Made by a program: the position numbers and the translations under genes
Source: Hyaloperonospora brassicae
Taxonomy: Eukaryota; Oomycota; Peronosporomycetes; Peronosporales; Peronosporaceae
Assembly (NCBI GenBank): GCA_947650285.1
Contig: CANTFL010000320.1
Span: 434,001 to 498,000 of the forward strand
Length of the DNA stretch: 64,000 nt
Direction: 5' to 3'
Part shown: in pieces, positions 24,423-36,680 of the stretch
Layout of the letters: each line of letters opens with the position of its first letter
How positions within the stretch are numbered: position 1 is the first letter of the stretch
The notes under the pieces: generated by a model
What the model was told of the DNA's origin: nothing
The model's database searches: none
What the model saw: the letters and a program-made list of their open reading frames with translations, nothing else

Positions 24423-25300
24423 TGTGGAAAAGCAACCACCATATTTTTTCGTTGCGATGGGATGCGGGAGCTTACAGACCATTGGCGCCACTTAATTCCT
24501 TGAATGATTCTATTGGAAGAATGCAGTCTAAAAAGGGTGGCTCACGATCTTCATCCAATCTCTCTGTCTCGATGTGTTGTATTCAAGTTAGGTGTGGATC
24601 AAGCTAATGTCTTAGAGAGATTACACTTGGTGTGTTCCACACAGGTACAAACGGGGTCTCTTGGAAGGGAGACTCGTGGCTTCGAAAATCGTCATACAGA
24701 TACGCCATGCGATGTACTAGTTTTCTGTGGATCTGGTTGGTTAGCATTAAGCAGAGTTCAATTTTCAACGTATCGACTTCTGTTCCGGATCAGATCATTG
24801 GCCACTCGACGTCTGTCAAGTCACATACTTAAATCAAGTGATATTATTGGAATGTTGGCCAGGAATCAAGGGCTCTCAACATAAACTTCAACTACGGTCG
24901 GGCGCTGTGTACACGCAAAGTCAAAGGTGCATGATCGCGAGACGACTAACGTGGTCAAAAGGCTCGCGAATCAAGTATCTACATTGGCCAAAGCAGTCTC
25001 GCAGAGATCAAGGTGACTCATATCGATCGCCTTACAAGTACACCCGCTTTAGTGTGAAGGTTTTCTTGCGACAGCACCAACCCCAGCCACGGTCAAGCTT
25101 GGCATCGGCTCGGGACCACCTGGAAGAGTGCAACCCGCACACCCGACGGGTACACAATGTTGTCGAAGCGTACAGAACGAAGTCAAAATGCCCCCCTCCC
25201 TCCGTTCGGCGGTAGTCCAAGCGCCAGAGGAGAGTTATACTCGACTTTCCAAGAAGAAATATCGCCGCTCCACCGCAATATTGCGTGCGACCGATCTTAT
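24423..25300 (+). repeat. 5' LTR of element B
   Basis: Starts TGTGGAAAAGCAAC. The stretch from about 24440 to 25110 matches 49400-50070 with only scattered differences; the last 150 bp is more diverged. It contains the CACCCGACGGGTACAC variant of the family's conserved box (25140). It lies in A's gag: gag sequence resumes on both sides (50285 and 24420). The 3' end is approximate because no primer binding site could be placed. Confidence 0.75.
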
Positions 25301-26286
25301 GGGAACGAAAGAGTTCACCGTTAGTCCTGTGTTCAACATGTCAAGATTTAGACTAACCAAGTAATGAAACATCAAAGGCAGAGGAATCGCTGTGGACGTG
25401 CGACACAAAAGAAGTGGAGATTATCATAAGTTTGGTAGGGCTCTGATTATAACACACGTAGAGAAGAAGAATGATGGCATCTCCTAAAAGATAAACCTCG
25501 AACCCTTCCTGAGGTCCTAACGGGATTTAATATCCATCGTAATGCAAATCATAATTTGCAAGGTGCGACAATTTGTTTTAATGCGAACAAGAATCATATA
25601 TTATAAATTTTTAATGTCGATTAAAAAAGCGTTCAAGGTGGAAAAGATAATGAATGCATCGTCTGATCCCGAACAACGCGATCGCGCCATGAGAATCGAG
25701 TGTTGATGGTCAAGTTTGTGAAAGAAGAAACGATTTTAGGTTGGCAACTGGACCTTATGGTATCGGAATATTTTGAAATATACTTAACACGTTGCTGTAA
25801 AGAAAGCCGATGCTACAAATATTAAAGCCTTTGCTGATCAAGAAGATTCAAGGCCCAGTTTCTGCTGCATCAACAGTAGTAAACACTTTAAAATGATCAA
25901 CGAAATATGTAGCTGTACGTAGTGCAATATTCGTCGCGAGGGTGTTCGTCGCACAGAATTTACTGGATTGTAAACAAGATCTAATGATATGAGCGTGTTG
26001 ATCGCTGCATAAAGGGCTTATTCTGTTGATAATTTGATACAGAAACAAAGATTAGGTGTTTCCGACAATTGCGAGTGCCCCAGCCAGATCATTAATGGAA
26101 GAGTGCAAGTACGAGATCAAGCGTTCATGGACAATAAAGATACCAGAACAGGGTAGTAATTGGTTCATAGCAGTACAAATTAGCTGGATTCGTGATTAAA
26201 TAAGACGAAATCATCGGTATAGAGTGGATAGGGCTAGGTACAATTGAAGCATCTTATATGCGAAATCGCTTCGTACGGATCACACA
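25301..26286. other. Element B leader, no open frame recognised
   Basis: Between the B 5' LTR and its capsid region. Heavily decayed; presumably the gag leader and N-terminus. Confidence 0.4.
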
Positions 26287-26678
26287 TGTAACGGGGCAGC
26301 CCGTTATATGGAAATTGTCATTTGAGAGATAATGACAATTAAGAATATGAAGTTGAATATTCTTTGAACAATATCACCAAAGTGATGATATTGAAGGGTC
26401 GACCAAAGAGTCTGCTCATTGGTTGATATCTTGATGATATCAATCCAACAATCGCCGCAAGACGCGCGCAATGAGTGGTGACGAGACGTCACCATAGACT
26501 CAGTTATATTAGCATAATTAAGTTAAGTCAAACAGAGAGACAGTAGTTAAAAGACTTAATTATATTAATATAACAGTTCTGCTTTTACCTTACCTACGCT
26601 TCCTCGCTTGCCTTTTGTACGTCTGTCGGGGCACCCAAAACCCTTGCGTTAAGTTACGCAAGGGTGTGCCCCGTTACA
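26287..26678. mobile_element. Copia-type solo LTR, copy 1 (392 bp), inserted in element B
   Basis: Begins TGTAACGGGGCA and ends TGCCCCGTTACA, perfect 12-bp inverted termini with TG...CA ends. It is nearly identical to 39438-39827 (about ten differences). No internal coding region follows, so it is a solo LTR. The flanks ACACA and ATAAA are not a perfect 5-bp duplication, unlike the other copy. Inside are several hairpins, such as ATTGTCATT...AATGACAAT, TTGATATC...GATATCAA and CCCTTGCGT...ACGCAAGGG. Assignment to Copia rests on LTR length and 5-bp duplication only. Confidence 0.8.
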
Positions 26679-26899
26679 ATAAACGAGTCGAGCTCAGCAT
26701 GTTCATCCGCCAGAGATAACGTAAGCCGTGTCATTTTGGGACCAATATAGACGTATTTCAAAGCTACTATGAGATGATTTCAGCAAGAGAGACTTAAAAA
26801 GCTTGCCAATCAGCCTATTTAAGTCGGAGATTGAGATGTGAGAGGAAGCAGGAGACATACATCTCGGATGTCAAGATGGAATCGGTCGTATGGGGTTAT

Positions 26900-27560
26900 G
26901 ACGGATCGGATATCCATTCACATAGACGGAGAAGATCCCGATGACTCCGGGCAAGACAATCTCAGACGACCACTGTCAGCGGCTACGGAACGGCATAGGG
27001 TTGTGATCTAAGCAGTTGGCGTATTAGGATTGTCTGCGATCGCGGATCTGAAAAAGTTAATGGATAAGACAGGAATAAAGATTGGGCCATGATCCGAATC
27101 AACAAGGTCTCGTCACCTTTTCTACGGGACCAAGCCCAAGATGGAGAGAAGTGCCTAGTGTTCGGAGATACTCTCACGATTCCGCACAAAATTGGCAAAA
27201 CCAGCTGAGCAGATCTACTCGTCGCTCAATAAAAGACCTTCAAAAACGTTTTTTTCGTGCATTATAGGGGCAACGATATGTTGGTTGGAATACTGTAAAA
27301 CCATGCTAAGAAGAGATCAATGAAAACGTCATTGGAACATCTATACCGTATAAATATCGCGGCGATACGGGCGAAGACACGGGTTCGAGACGGATAACGG
27401 GATGTAAGACTTGAATATGTGAAACCTTTTATCAGGACGCTTGGCCATCGCGATCTGTACCAAAAGGTGGCATTGCTAAACTTGGAAAATGCGGATGAGA
27501 TAGAAGAGACGTTAAGCGACTACGAGCGTATCGGAAGCAGACCTGTTAAAAAAATCTAAG
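26900..27560 (+). pseudogene. gag: gag capsid region of element B (degenerate)
   Basis: Plus-strand capsid relic. QNWQNQLSRSTRRSIKDL (about 27185-27240) is the conserved retrotransposon gag core (W..L......W..L). About 60 codons later, YVKPFIRTLGHRDLYQKV and LENADEIEETLSDYERI (27416-27535) match the C-terminal capsid helices of this Gypsy lineage. The segments are in different frames. The gene lies between the B 5' LTR and the zinc-knuckle region. Confidence 0.7.
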
Positions 27561-27689
27561 GTATAGAATATATTCCGAACGTGACCTACAGCATCTTTTT
27601 ATTCGATTTCGTAAAATTCAGCTCGCGCAATGAAAGCCCTTGTCGTGGAGATCGAAGACGGTGGATCCGATAAAAAATCTTAGCGGATC

Positions 27690-28120
27690 GAACGGGGAGA
27701 AGAACCACTAAATATGAATTCTGCCGCGATCTCAGCGAATATATGTGGGATAAGGAACACGAAATGTGTTTTCTACCGCGGTTGAAACGAGTCAAACTGG
27801 AAGAAGAACCACGATATTTGATTTCTGCCGCGATCTTAGCGCATCAACCGGAGAGAACAACCACGAAATGTATTTTCTGCCGCGACCTTTGGATTGCATT
27901 AAGAATTTGGGAGGTCAACGGGCGGATCGGGATAGGAACGTCTGAAAGGAATCGCGGATCCTACCACGATGAATAAAGCGTGCACCCACCGCGGTTCAAA
28001 TAGGCATGGCAATCGAAGGTGCTAGAAGAAACCACCTCCCCAGAAGCGCGGCTGCAAAGGGTCCCATCGGACAAGTGCATGTACGTGTGTGCAGATTGTA
28101 AGGAAATGCTTGACTGGTAA
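27690..28120 (+). pseudogene. Nucleocapsid-like zinc-knuckle region of element B with internal duplication
   Basis: Repeated CFCRDL-like words occur: EFCRDL near 27720 and KCIFCRDL near 27880, with ACGAAATGT and TTCTGCCGCGA repeated in between. At about 28080, DKCMYVCADCKEML follows. These look like fragments of CCHC-type knuckles that bind retroelement RNA, tandemly duplicated. No complete C-x2-C-x4-H-x4-C is left. Confidence 0.5.
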
Positions 28121-28439
28121 AAAATTCCTTATGGAATAATCCTACAATCTGATTTGCAAGTGGGATGTACCTAGCAAGCATACATATATTTATATTTATA
28201 ATAATATTTACAAATATTTTAAACAGTGACGCTCTCCAAATTTACATTTGGTACGAGCCGAGCTCTCCAGCCTTTCCATTAATACAATGTTAAAAATCAA
28301 AAGAGATATCTCGAGTTTATCCATAAAAAACGATCCGATGGCTAATGTATGTGGTGATTCTACTTTCGTTTGTGATTTTAATTGTGCAACGGGTAGACGA
28401 ATGTACTTTCATCTAATTTAAATGGAATTCGAGCTCGAC

Positions 28440-28840
28440 AAAAGGGAGTCGCGCGGGTATTGGAAGTATCCCACTCCGGTAAAGTGGTTTAGGCAAGTCA
28501 GGGCCGTAGGCAAGATCAACTACGAGAAAGTCATTTGTTGTTTGACTCCGGCGCCGATATATAAAGCACATACACGACTTTTGCTTGTAAAGTGGGTTGT
28601 GTGGTTGACATTAGTCGGATGTGAGAGTGTGTTGGAATCAGGAAGAAAGCCTAGTCAACGGTGAAAAGAATTAAGATCAAAGTCACATTGGACCGATCGG
28701 AGTATACTGCTCCGATGCATGGGTCTGGGATCAAGCAGGACAAAAATCCATACATGCTATGATCACAGGTCCCTGCAGGTATCCGTTTGGATATGTATGA
28801 TGGGACACTAATTCTGCCGGACAAAGTCCGGATCGGTTTA
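28440..28840 (+). pseudogene. pro: Aspartic protease of element B (degenerate)
   Basis: The codons at 28544-28558 encode D-S-G-A-D, the active-site motif of retroviral-type aspartic proteases, preceded by GKINYEKVI in another frame (one indel just upstream). Downstream, at 28770-28838, PAGIRLDMYDGTLILPDK matches the flap-to-C-terminus region. The order gag, zinc knuckles, protease, RT is standard for Ty3/Gypsy. Confidence 0.7.
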
Positions 28841-30109
28841 AAAAGGACGGAAACTGTTGTACATATCGGATATGTTGGCGATCAATCTCATCGATTGGCA
28901 TATTAGTATCTTGGCCGGCAAGTCGACCGAAGTTTGGATCGGGATCAACCCTTCGAGGTCCAAACGTTGGGTAAGGCGAAACGTAGATTGGGTGCATAAG
29001 CTGACGGCTGGACCGGACAAGATTATATTCTTGCAGCTTACTAACGTAGGTGCACACTATCTGATAGTAAGTTGTGGTGCCATGTTGCCTTATACATGAC
29101 AGTGCACATGATATATTCGATCTCCAGAATGGATGCCAATTGGATCGAGAGTGTATAACGAATGGAAGACGTTAGCAAGCGAAGCTTCGGTGAGCTGGTA
29201 GCGGAAGAGATCAATACTTGCGCGGGACTACTGATAGATCTTCCTGATGAAACAAAGCCGACGAAGATTCCAACACGGCCAGAGAAATAGGATAAAGACG
29301 CCAACACCCCGCAGGATTCAGGTCGCAATCTTGACATATTGTAGAGAGATCGAGGCACGAAATCAACCGGATCGAGTAGAAATTGAGGCGCGATCTAGTT
29401 TTAACTGTAAAGGTACAACTAACTCTAATAACGAGCTTACTAAAAGAAAACACGACGATGGCAAAGATTGAAAATTGATGATAAAGTCATGAGAAGTTGA
29501 ATTTGTTCGTAAGACCTCAGGAAAATTAAGGGACAAGTCGAACGTAGAATGACTACTTTGTCTTTAAGATCTGCCATAACTTAATCAGAAGAGATCGAAG
29601 CTGACGATAGTGAGGATTAATAAGAGCCCATCTGCCAACTACATAAGATCAAACTGAAGATCGTGAGCTCTCAGATCGTGAACCATCAGCTCTATCGGAC
29701 CGAATAGTGCAAGGAATCGGTAATTTTACGGATGGCGGGAACGCGATGGTATTAGAGCTATCTGCTACGGCAGTGTATAATCATGAAGAAAGTAAATCAT
29801 TCGCGATGGATATTGAACAACATATGGCTGTGGTACAGACGGTAGCACCATTGTCGACCGAAAAAATATTTATGATGTCCAAATTACAAGATCCTAGTGT
29901 TTCATTTACTGAAGATCAAGCGATATTGAGACCGATAATATGGAAGAATAGGCATCTGTTGATTTGAAAAGGCTTTTAATTTGCCTCCTATCACACTCGG
30001 CTCTTTAGGCAATATCAATGTCGATGGGTTGAACTTGATCGCGCAGCTTGGACGGCCGGTTATACTTAAGTTTTGGAAGACGTTGGTCTATCTTAACACG
30101 GAATTGTTG

Positions 30110-30760
30110 TCGGCCAAAGTCATTTGACCTTAAATATCGCCATAGGGATCTCCAATAGCCGTGATCATTAACTAATACGTCAAATACATCGGGTGATGTA
30201 TTGACTTTAGGCGGGTGACCCATATAACACGGCTGACGGTCTACTCCATGCCGCTTATCATCGAGCTGCTGCGAGATAGGACTACGCACTGTAATAATGT
30301 TCACTACTATAACTAGTGAATTTAGGGTGATGCAATTGACCGAACGGGATAGGATGATTTCTGCGTTCATTACCCATTCGGGCCTATTCGAGAGATTAAT
30401 GATGCCATTTGGATTGAAGAAGGCTTCTCTAATTTACAAGCGACTGATTGACAACGCTTTGTATGGATACCTAAAGATATTGGTGATAGAATGGACTTGA
30501 CCGCAACGGCTCAGCCTAAGTTGACAGACATGTTTTCGAAAGGAGAATCGGGGACAGATTGATCGCCATCAGTGCTGAACAGAAGATTTGATATAGACGA
30601 CATATCAATCTGAACTACAATGTTGACTTCTCCATACGACAAGTTAGAACGATTGATATTGGTGTGTGATCGATGAATATAATGAATCAGCTTGGCCAAA
30701 CGTTTCTGGAGTCCGCGTTATGTAGATTAATAGGGCCACCAAGTATCAGAATCTGGGTTG
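30110..30760 (+). pseudogene. pol: Reverse transcriptase of element B (degenerate, catalytic box present)
   Basis: Successive motifs are WGSPIAVI (about 30140), IDFRRVT (about 30210), RDRMISAFITHSGLFERLMM followed by PFGLKKA (30340-30425), and D-I-D-D-I at 30590-30604, the YxDD-type metal-binding box. The open block 30297-30500 is 67 codons. The domain is broken by stops and frame changes before and after. It is followed by RNase H and then by the left edge of nested element C. Confidence 0.8.
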
Positions 30761-30819
30761 AAAGCTCACCATGAAGATTTAGGGTCGCTGCTCAATCTTC
30801 CGTTCCATACGTTGTCGCG

Positions 30820-31544
30820 TTCTATGAAGTCATGATTGGGCAATCTAAACTATCATAGCGGATTAATAAAAGGCTTTGCGATCTACGCATCAGTGCTATA
30901 CGAATTGAGATGGGCTAAGACATTTGAGTGGAGCTCAATGGAAGCCGGTGCTACAAAGATCACAAAGACAATTATAAAGGACCGCTAATTAACTAAAAAT
31001 AAAGCAGAAGAGAGCGTTTTAATCGAAAGAAATCGGTGGGAGTAGGCTAAAATTGCACATAATTGTTAAAAGCTAATATCACTACCACTCCGATTTTTTT
31101 AGCAATTTGACCCATATTGGGTCCGGTTGATCGTAGTTTATGTAAGCAAATGGGCCTTATCAACATCACTTCTGCAGGAATACGAAGATGTCTACTGGCC
31201 GGCGAGTTTCGAAAGCCGCGCACTCAAGACTAATGAGATATTTTCTACGGCATGGTGGTTACAGAGTATATCGAACTACTTAATACATTAAGTGTGTCAC
31301 ATTATGCTGGTATTCCGAGAGATCAAGATTCTCACTCAATATTCAAATTTTCTTTGATAAGTCTTATTTTTAAGTCTCAATGTAAGTCTGATGAAAAGGA
31401 CCGCGTTGTTGTCAAATTAGACTTTGGATATTTAAGTATAGTAGATACGCAAAAGTTAATAATTATATCCCTTGCACGCAGTGTTGCATAGTAGTAGGTC
31501 ATTTAGATCTATGGAAGTAAAGCTTTTTGAATTCAAAAAAAACA
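30820..31544 (+). pseudogene. First RNase H module of element B, cut by element C
   Basis: The RT-to-RNase H connection GLIKGFAIYASVLYELRWA is at about 30865-30920. YVSKWALSTSLLQEYEDVYW and the following SFESRALKTNE lie at about 31135-31240, and CHIMLVFREIKILTQYS at about 31290-31350. These are the Gypsy RNase H strands and helices that degrade the RNA of RNA/DNA hybrids. The module ends at about 31540, where the LTR of element C begins; B coding resumes after 46116. Confidence 0.75.
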
Positions 31545-32512
31545 TGCCGAGCTAGCTAGCACACTTGAGCTTGTACGTCGGTTAAATCCCCTTCGCGGGT
31601 TGCCACGTTAGTTTCAGTTGTGGACCTCACCTGGAAAAGTACCTCCGACCACTCAGACCCTTTTCCAAAAGGCTGAATGATCCCATCAGCTTCCTTTCCT
31701 CTAATATTATGGCCTCGTACCAATTGGTTGACGTCGAAATTGCCACGGTTTTACAGGTCACCATGAGCGGTAGACGTCCGACTATAAGACTTATGATGTA
31801 CTTATACAAAGACCAACTGGTTCGTCGCTTGACGGGTCTTTGTACAGTGTTGTCTATCGGGTCGTTGGCTTGCCGTTGGCGAGTCTTAAGGTGATACCAT
31901 CGATTAAATCTTCGGCTTGCCGTATGACGAGACTGATCTTTCTTTGGAAGCGATTTCTGCCTTCCCCGGGTCGACCTATTTGTTGGTTCTTCCAATCAAT
32001 ACTTAAATGTATTGATTGAATAATTGTAGATTAGCCTATGTTCCTTGAGGCTCAAAAGCAAGCACTATCCAGCCTACGCAGAAATGTTCTTCAAAATAGT
32101 ACAAGTGTCATGGACTTGGACTCTTTAAAGTGTACACGAGTCTGGAATTGGACATTTCTGCTCTATATTAATTGGTTCCCTATCTCTTCATGATTGCATA
32201 AAGACCCTTGAGTGGTTCATTTCATCCCCTTATTCGTCCTATACTATTACCGAGTGGGATGGACAATTCACCATCTTGCTCTCTCGTCAAGTCTTGTATC
32301 ATCGAGGTTTGACTCGTTGAGTCTTACATCGTCAAGGCTTGGGTCATCAGGTATTAACTCGCCGAGTTTTACTACGTATAGTCCTTGCACATCAAGCCTA
32401 TTGTCAATAAGCTTTATTTTGTCGACTTCGATATGCTTAAGAATCTCTTATTAGGTTCACTACTCTTTTAATCAAATCAAAATCGAAAATATAACACCAA
32501 GAAATTCCCTAC
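31545..32512 (-). repeat. 3' LTR of element C (left copy)
   Basis: Aligns to 45144-46116. The best block is 31570-31920 versus 45170-45510, near-collinear with visibly more differences than the A or B pairs. It shares the layout of the A/D LTRs: a stem-loop row (31810-31945) and then a minisatellite of TCGTCGAGTCTTG-like units (32280-32400). Insertion ends are blurred: the flanks AAACA and CCACA share only three bases. Confidence 0.7.
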
Positions 32513-32550
32513 TTTATAACTATCTCGGTCGCGATACAAATATAAATGAC

Positions 32551-35500
32551 GTGTGTCCAGTATTTCTTCGTTTCTTTAAAATATTCCTAATTGAGATTGC
32601 TCATCATTTTTTCGACGACCAAATGCTTGCATTGAATTATCGTGATTGGTCTCTCGTGTGCAGCAAAATTGACGTCCTTGTCTTTTCCATTGTACCGTAC
32701 CGGTCAGCCTCGGTACCCGGATACGTCGCCTTGACCAGTCATCTCTTCAGATTCCGTTATGGTGAGTGTAGTTGTACTTCTCTCGCGCCTTCACCTTTGT
32801 CTGGATTCCTCGTGATTGGTGATGTTCTAATGCTCTCTCCGGCTCCAATTAAATTGTTCTCGAATGCTGTAGTTACGGGAGACTCTATTCAGCTTATCGA
32901 CTTGCTTCCTTGCGCCGCAGACTTATCGCTCGATCTTGTTGCTACGTTCGTTCGCCTGATCCACTTGAAGCCGCGGTGGTTCTGCAATGTTTGCAGCCTA
33001 ATCACCAAGATTTCTTGTCGATTAAATCGTCCGAGATGATTCCACGAAAGTGTGGTCCGTATTTTCAAACTTTCTCGCCTTCCAGAAGTAACCTTGGTGA
33101 TGTATCGGACGTCGACGTTGTGAGTTCAACAAAAATTGAAGATTTCGGTCGGACGCTGAACCACATGGACCGCCAATTTTAGCAGCGTGACATCGATCTG
33201 GTGCGGGTTGTTGCTCTTCTATTGTAGAATTCGCGGCAGCTACTCGATGCGTCAATCCGTTAATCTATCCTTACTGGCCACGTCACTCGCCGAATTGGTC
33301 GTCCTCGCCATTGGACATTGTGTCTCTGTATCAAACGGACTCGGTAGCTCGGTTGTGCGTCGCTCTTGTGTAGTAATGGAGTAGTGCAGCACAAATGGAG
33401 GCTGAAACTTGTCGAGCGAATGCATTTAGAATTAATAAGGACATCAAATCACTGAAGAAGTCTATATACATTCTCAAGACTGAAATCGCTCGGGTGTTCG
33501 CCCATCGCGCGGACCGCCTTAAACGGCGGAGAAGAATATCGTAATATTGAAGTGGAGATCATTACGCGCCACCGTGCAATTTCTTGTCATACTAATTGAA
33601 TTGAAAATTTCAAGCCCAGCAAAGAGTCATTCACGGAGTCGCGAAGGCATATTACCGCCAATCGCAAAAAAAAACACTATTGCTACGTACAATGGCGGTG
33701 ACCACGCCTTGCGTGCAGCCAGAGGCCTCATTAACAATCAGCGGCGCGTGATCATCGTCTTCAAAAACAGGCTTCGGCATCATAGTGTCTCGAGGCTTCT
33801 TGACCTCAGTACCTCTAAACCGGCTATACTGGCATCGACGCTTCGGGTATGAATTTGCATATGCTTAATTAAAGTTCTTATGTTTCGCCTTCTCTCCCGG
33901 CACTTCCCGACTTCATCTCATTAAACTGACGGCGGGTTTTCAAGTGCTATCATTTCGGATCAGCTTAATCGGATCGTCGTCAATTGTGAATTTTGACAGC
34001 GAAGCTCGTTCTGCGTTGATGGACTCTATTCCAATCGAACGCCCAATGTCACTGGTAATCTAGTCGCCATCGGCTAACTGGCTTACCACTTACCTGCCCA
34101 ATTCGTCATCTGAGTCTCCTTCGCGAAGCGAGATGTGTAATGAGGGCACACAAAGCGCGCCGTCGTCTCCAGTGACACCAGTCCAATCGTCTCACTCGTT
34201 GAGTACGGTCTCTACCACCGGCCGACCGTTGTCGTCGTCTCGCTCGTCGAATCCGGTCTCTACATATGGCCTACCGATGTCGACGTCGCCGGAGCTTTCG
34301 CTTTCCGCTTCAATGTTGCTGGGCGATCTGTCGGTGCAGGATGCAAGCGGGGATATATCATCTCTTTACCTCCGATTGTTAGCTCTCCGCGTTCGACGTT
34401 TGTGACGGGCTATCAGTCTCAACGAGTAACCAGGAATCGTCGCTTGCCCCTCCCAGCGGTTTTTAAGATTCATCCAGCGGTTGATAAGTCGCTTATTTCT
34501 TGGATTCGTAGTGGTGTAAGTCTCCCAAGGGCGTCGATTAAACCACAAAAAGTTGTTTTTCTGGTGTCTAGATCGACGTCACTGACTGCATCTGCGTCTT
34601 TACCATCGATTTATGTATTACCTATTTTCACCTCAGAATCATCGATTACTCTAACCGCTCCAGTAGTTATAAGTTCAGTACCATCCCCATGTCTACCAAG
34701 TGTTGTCCGATCGCGCCCTTCTCGAGGTAGAGGTCTTGTGCGTCGCCCACCTGGGTCAGCTGGATCTCGACAAGTTGATACTCAACTTTTTTAATCATCG
34801 TCAGTAACCATGTCTATCTCGTAGACGTCTGTCTCTGCATCCAAGGGCCGTGTTCGTTTCGGTTACTCCGTCACTTCCATCGTCATCTTCCGTCCCCGCG
34901 ACCTCATCGCCGCCAAGTTTGGTCGTAACTACCGAGGATTCAGTGAAGCGGGCAAAATAATACAAGTCGAGTTTTTTGTCTGCGTTTACTTCCGTTAATC
35001 GCTCCCTAAATAGTCATTTACCAGGAATCATGTTCCACTGCGTCTCAAGCAGGTCCTCGGAAGGTGAAGACTCGTAAAAAGAGAGATTTTTATCCTGATT
35101 TTAGTAAAGCGCCTGAAACCGTATCGCATCTCTTGTTCTGCGTCCGTTCTGTCAACTCGTCGGTCGAATGCTTCATCGCTTAGGGTAAGTAAAGGGCCTA
35201 ATACCGCTGTCTCATTTTCTGTCTTTGTGTCCGTTAGCTTAAATCGTCATTCGAGCGTATCTTCTCTTGTACATCACGAAGTACCTGAGACTGTTGTAGC
35301 ACTATCCGTCCCTGCGACTGTGAAGTAGGAAGTGACTCCCTCGCTGTGCCTTCCCCTCGCATTTTTTCGCATTCACGTGGCTAATGAAGTGGCTTGTGAT
35401 CCCCGTCATACGCCAGCGATGCGGCAAAGTGTAGATATCATGCCTTATTGCCCATGATTGGGCTGGTGTTGGGTCCAGATTTATGCCGCTCGGTCACCCT

Positions 35501-36440
35501 CCGCATACAATTTCTCCATGGGTGGCCTATCGTCGCGGTTCTTGTGCCTCAATGGCTACTTTTTGAGCGATAATGGACGTGTTAAACCCGTCGCATCACT
35601 GACAGGCAACTCTTCGTTTGTTTTTCGGACTCGCCTATGTCTGTGGCTGCGGCACGTCTTTATGATGATCGGTCTAGCCTTTCGTCCTCTAAACGGTATC
35701 TTTGGACGAGTACTATGCTGGATGCTGTCTGTGACGTCTAGGGCCGTTGCCACGGGTTTGGGCATGAGGTCGACGGCAATGAGACGTCTGATTATCGATC
35801 GAAGTTGTACTTCGCGTTGTGGGTAGAGGTCATTGGCTCGTCGAGTCCAGCGTTTTGATTGGGATTCACCCACATTTGACCTAATCAGGTCGACTGCTTG
35901 ATGTGTGCACCGTATTCGCGCTCTAGGCGGAATGCTCCGCTTCTCGCAAGCGTCGTGGAGACATCCTCCGGCAAACCGTGTATTCCTTCAACCGTGTCCT
36001 GAACGAAGCTGTCTCTACGCGAATGAATGACGGGCCGGCTCCTGCTCTCAATCCCGAACATTTTAAACCACCTGTGCCGTAACACTCACTGGTGAAGCAC
36101 GCATGGTAGTCTTCAAAAATTCCGACTGATTCGCCGAGATCGGTTCGTTTGGTGCTTCTAAATCTATGGAGGGTCTGGTAATTGACCTGCCGGAACAGCA
36201 TTCATTACAACACTGCTTCAGGCCACTATATCCTGAGTCCCCTGTGTTTGTGCCAACGCGTGTTGCTGAGAGCAATATGCTGTCTTGTATATTTCGGAAG
36301 ACGTTGATCCAAACGACCCAGCCCCTTTTGATGTGAGCCCCGCTACACCCATTTTTGAGAATCGTCGTGACATGAGATTTCCGTCTTCTCGGTCGCTCAG
36401 CGTTCGACTTCGCGACCCGACGAATCTGTTGTGACCGTAA
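32551..36440 (+). pseudogene. Antisense coding-like region of element C (unknown protein, degenerate)
   Basis: Plus-strand coding-like blocks opposite to C's gag-pol, starting just after the LTR. Block 32551-33039 is open for 162 codons. A segment at about 32910-33180 contains PNHQDFLSIKSSEMIPRKCG. A lysine-rich, likely coiled-coil stretch (KDIKSLKKSIYILKTEIARV) is at about 33440-33500. Ser/Pro/Thr-rich blocks follow at 34133-34405 and 34402-34794. A later block (35990-36080) reads DILRQTVYSFNRVLNEAV, followed by STRMNDGPAPALNPEHF. An acidic tail, AVLYISEDVDPNDPAPFDVS (about 36278-36335), matches the tail in element A by position and character. Stops interrupt it. I do not recognise the family. 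Confidence 0.5.
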
Positions 36441-36479
36441 TCGACAAATAATGACTTGCTATTCTATCATGGGGTAAAT

Positions 36480-36680
36480 CATCTCGACAAGTCTTCTTTT
36501 GTCGGGTATTGGCTTATCGAGTCATAGCTGGCGATTATTGGCTCATCAAGTCATCATAGGTCATGTCTTTACTCGTCGGGTCTTGTCTCGTCAAGTTTTG
36601 TATCTTCAGGTCTTGGCTCGTCGTTCTTTTTTTCGTCGAGTCCTGTCTTGACGAATATTCAATCGTCGAGACTTTCCTTG
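36480..36680. repeat. Minisatellite of TCGTCGAGTCTTG-like units outside an LTR
   Basis: About ten imperfect 15-20 bp units, such as CTCGTCGGGTCTTG, CTCGTCAAGTTTTG and TCGTCGAGTCCTGTC, lie between the antisense region and the integrase end of element C. They resemble the array inside the A, C and D LTRs. Confidence 0.65.

Noticed and set aside
30005..30370. 121-codon minus-strand open frame
   Set aside because: Lies opposite the RT motifs of element B (SPW..SPI, LTERDRMISAFI), so it is a shadow of pol.
34133..34405. RXLR-type effector gene
   Set aside because: Ser/Pro-rich frame with no signal peptide and no RxLR-EER arrangement. It sits within the antisense region of element C.
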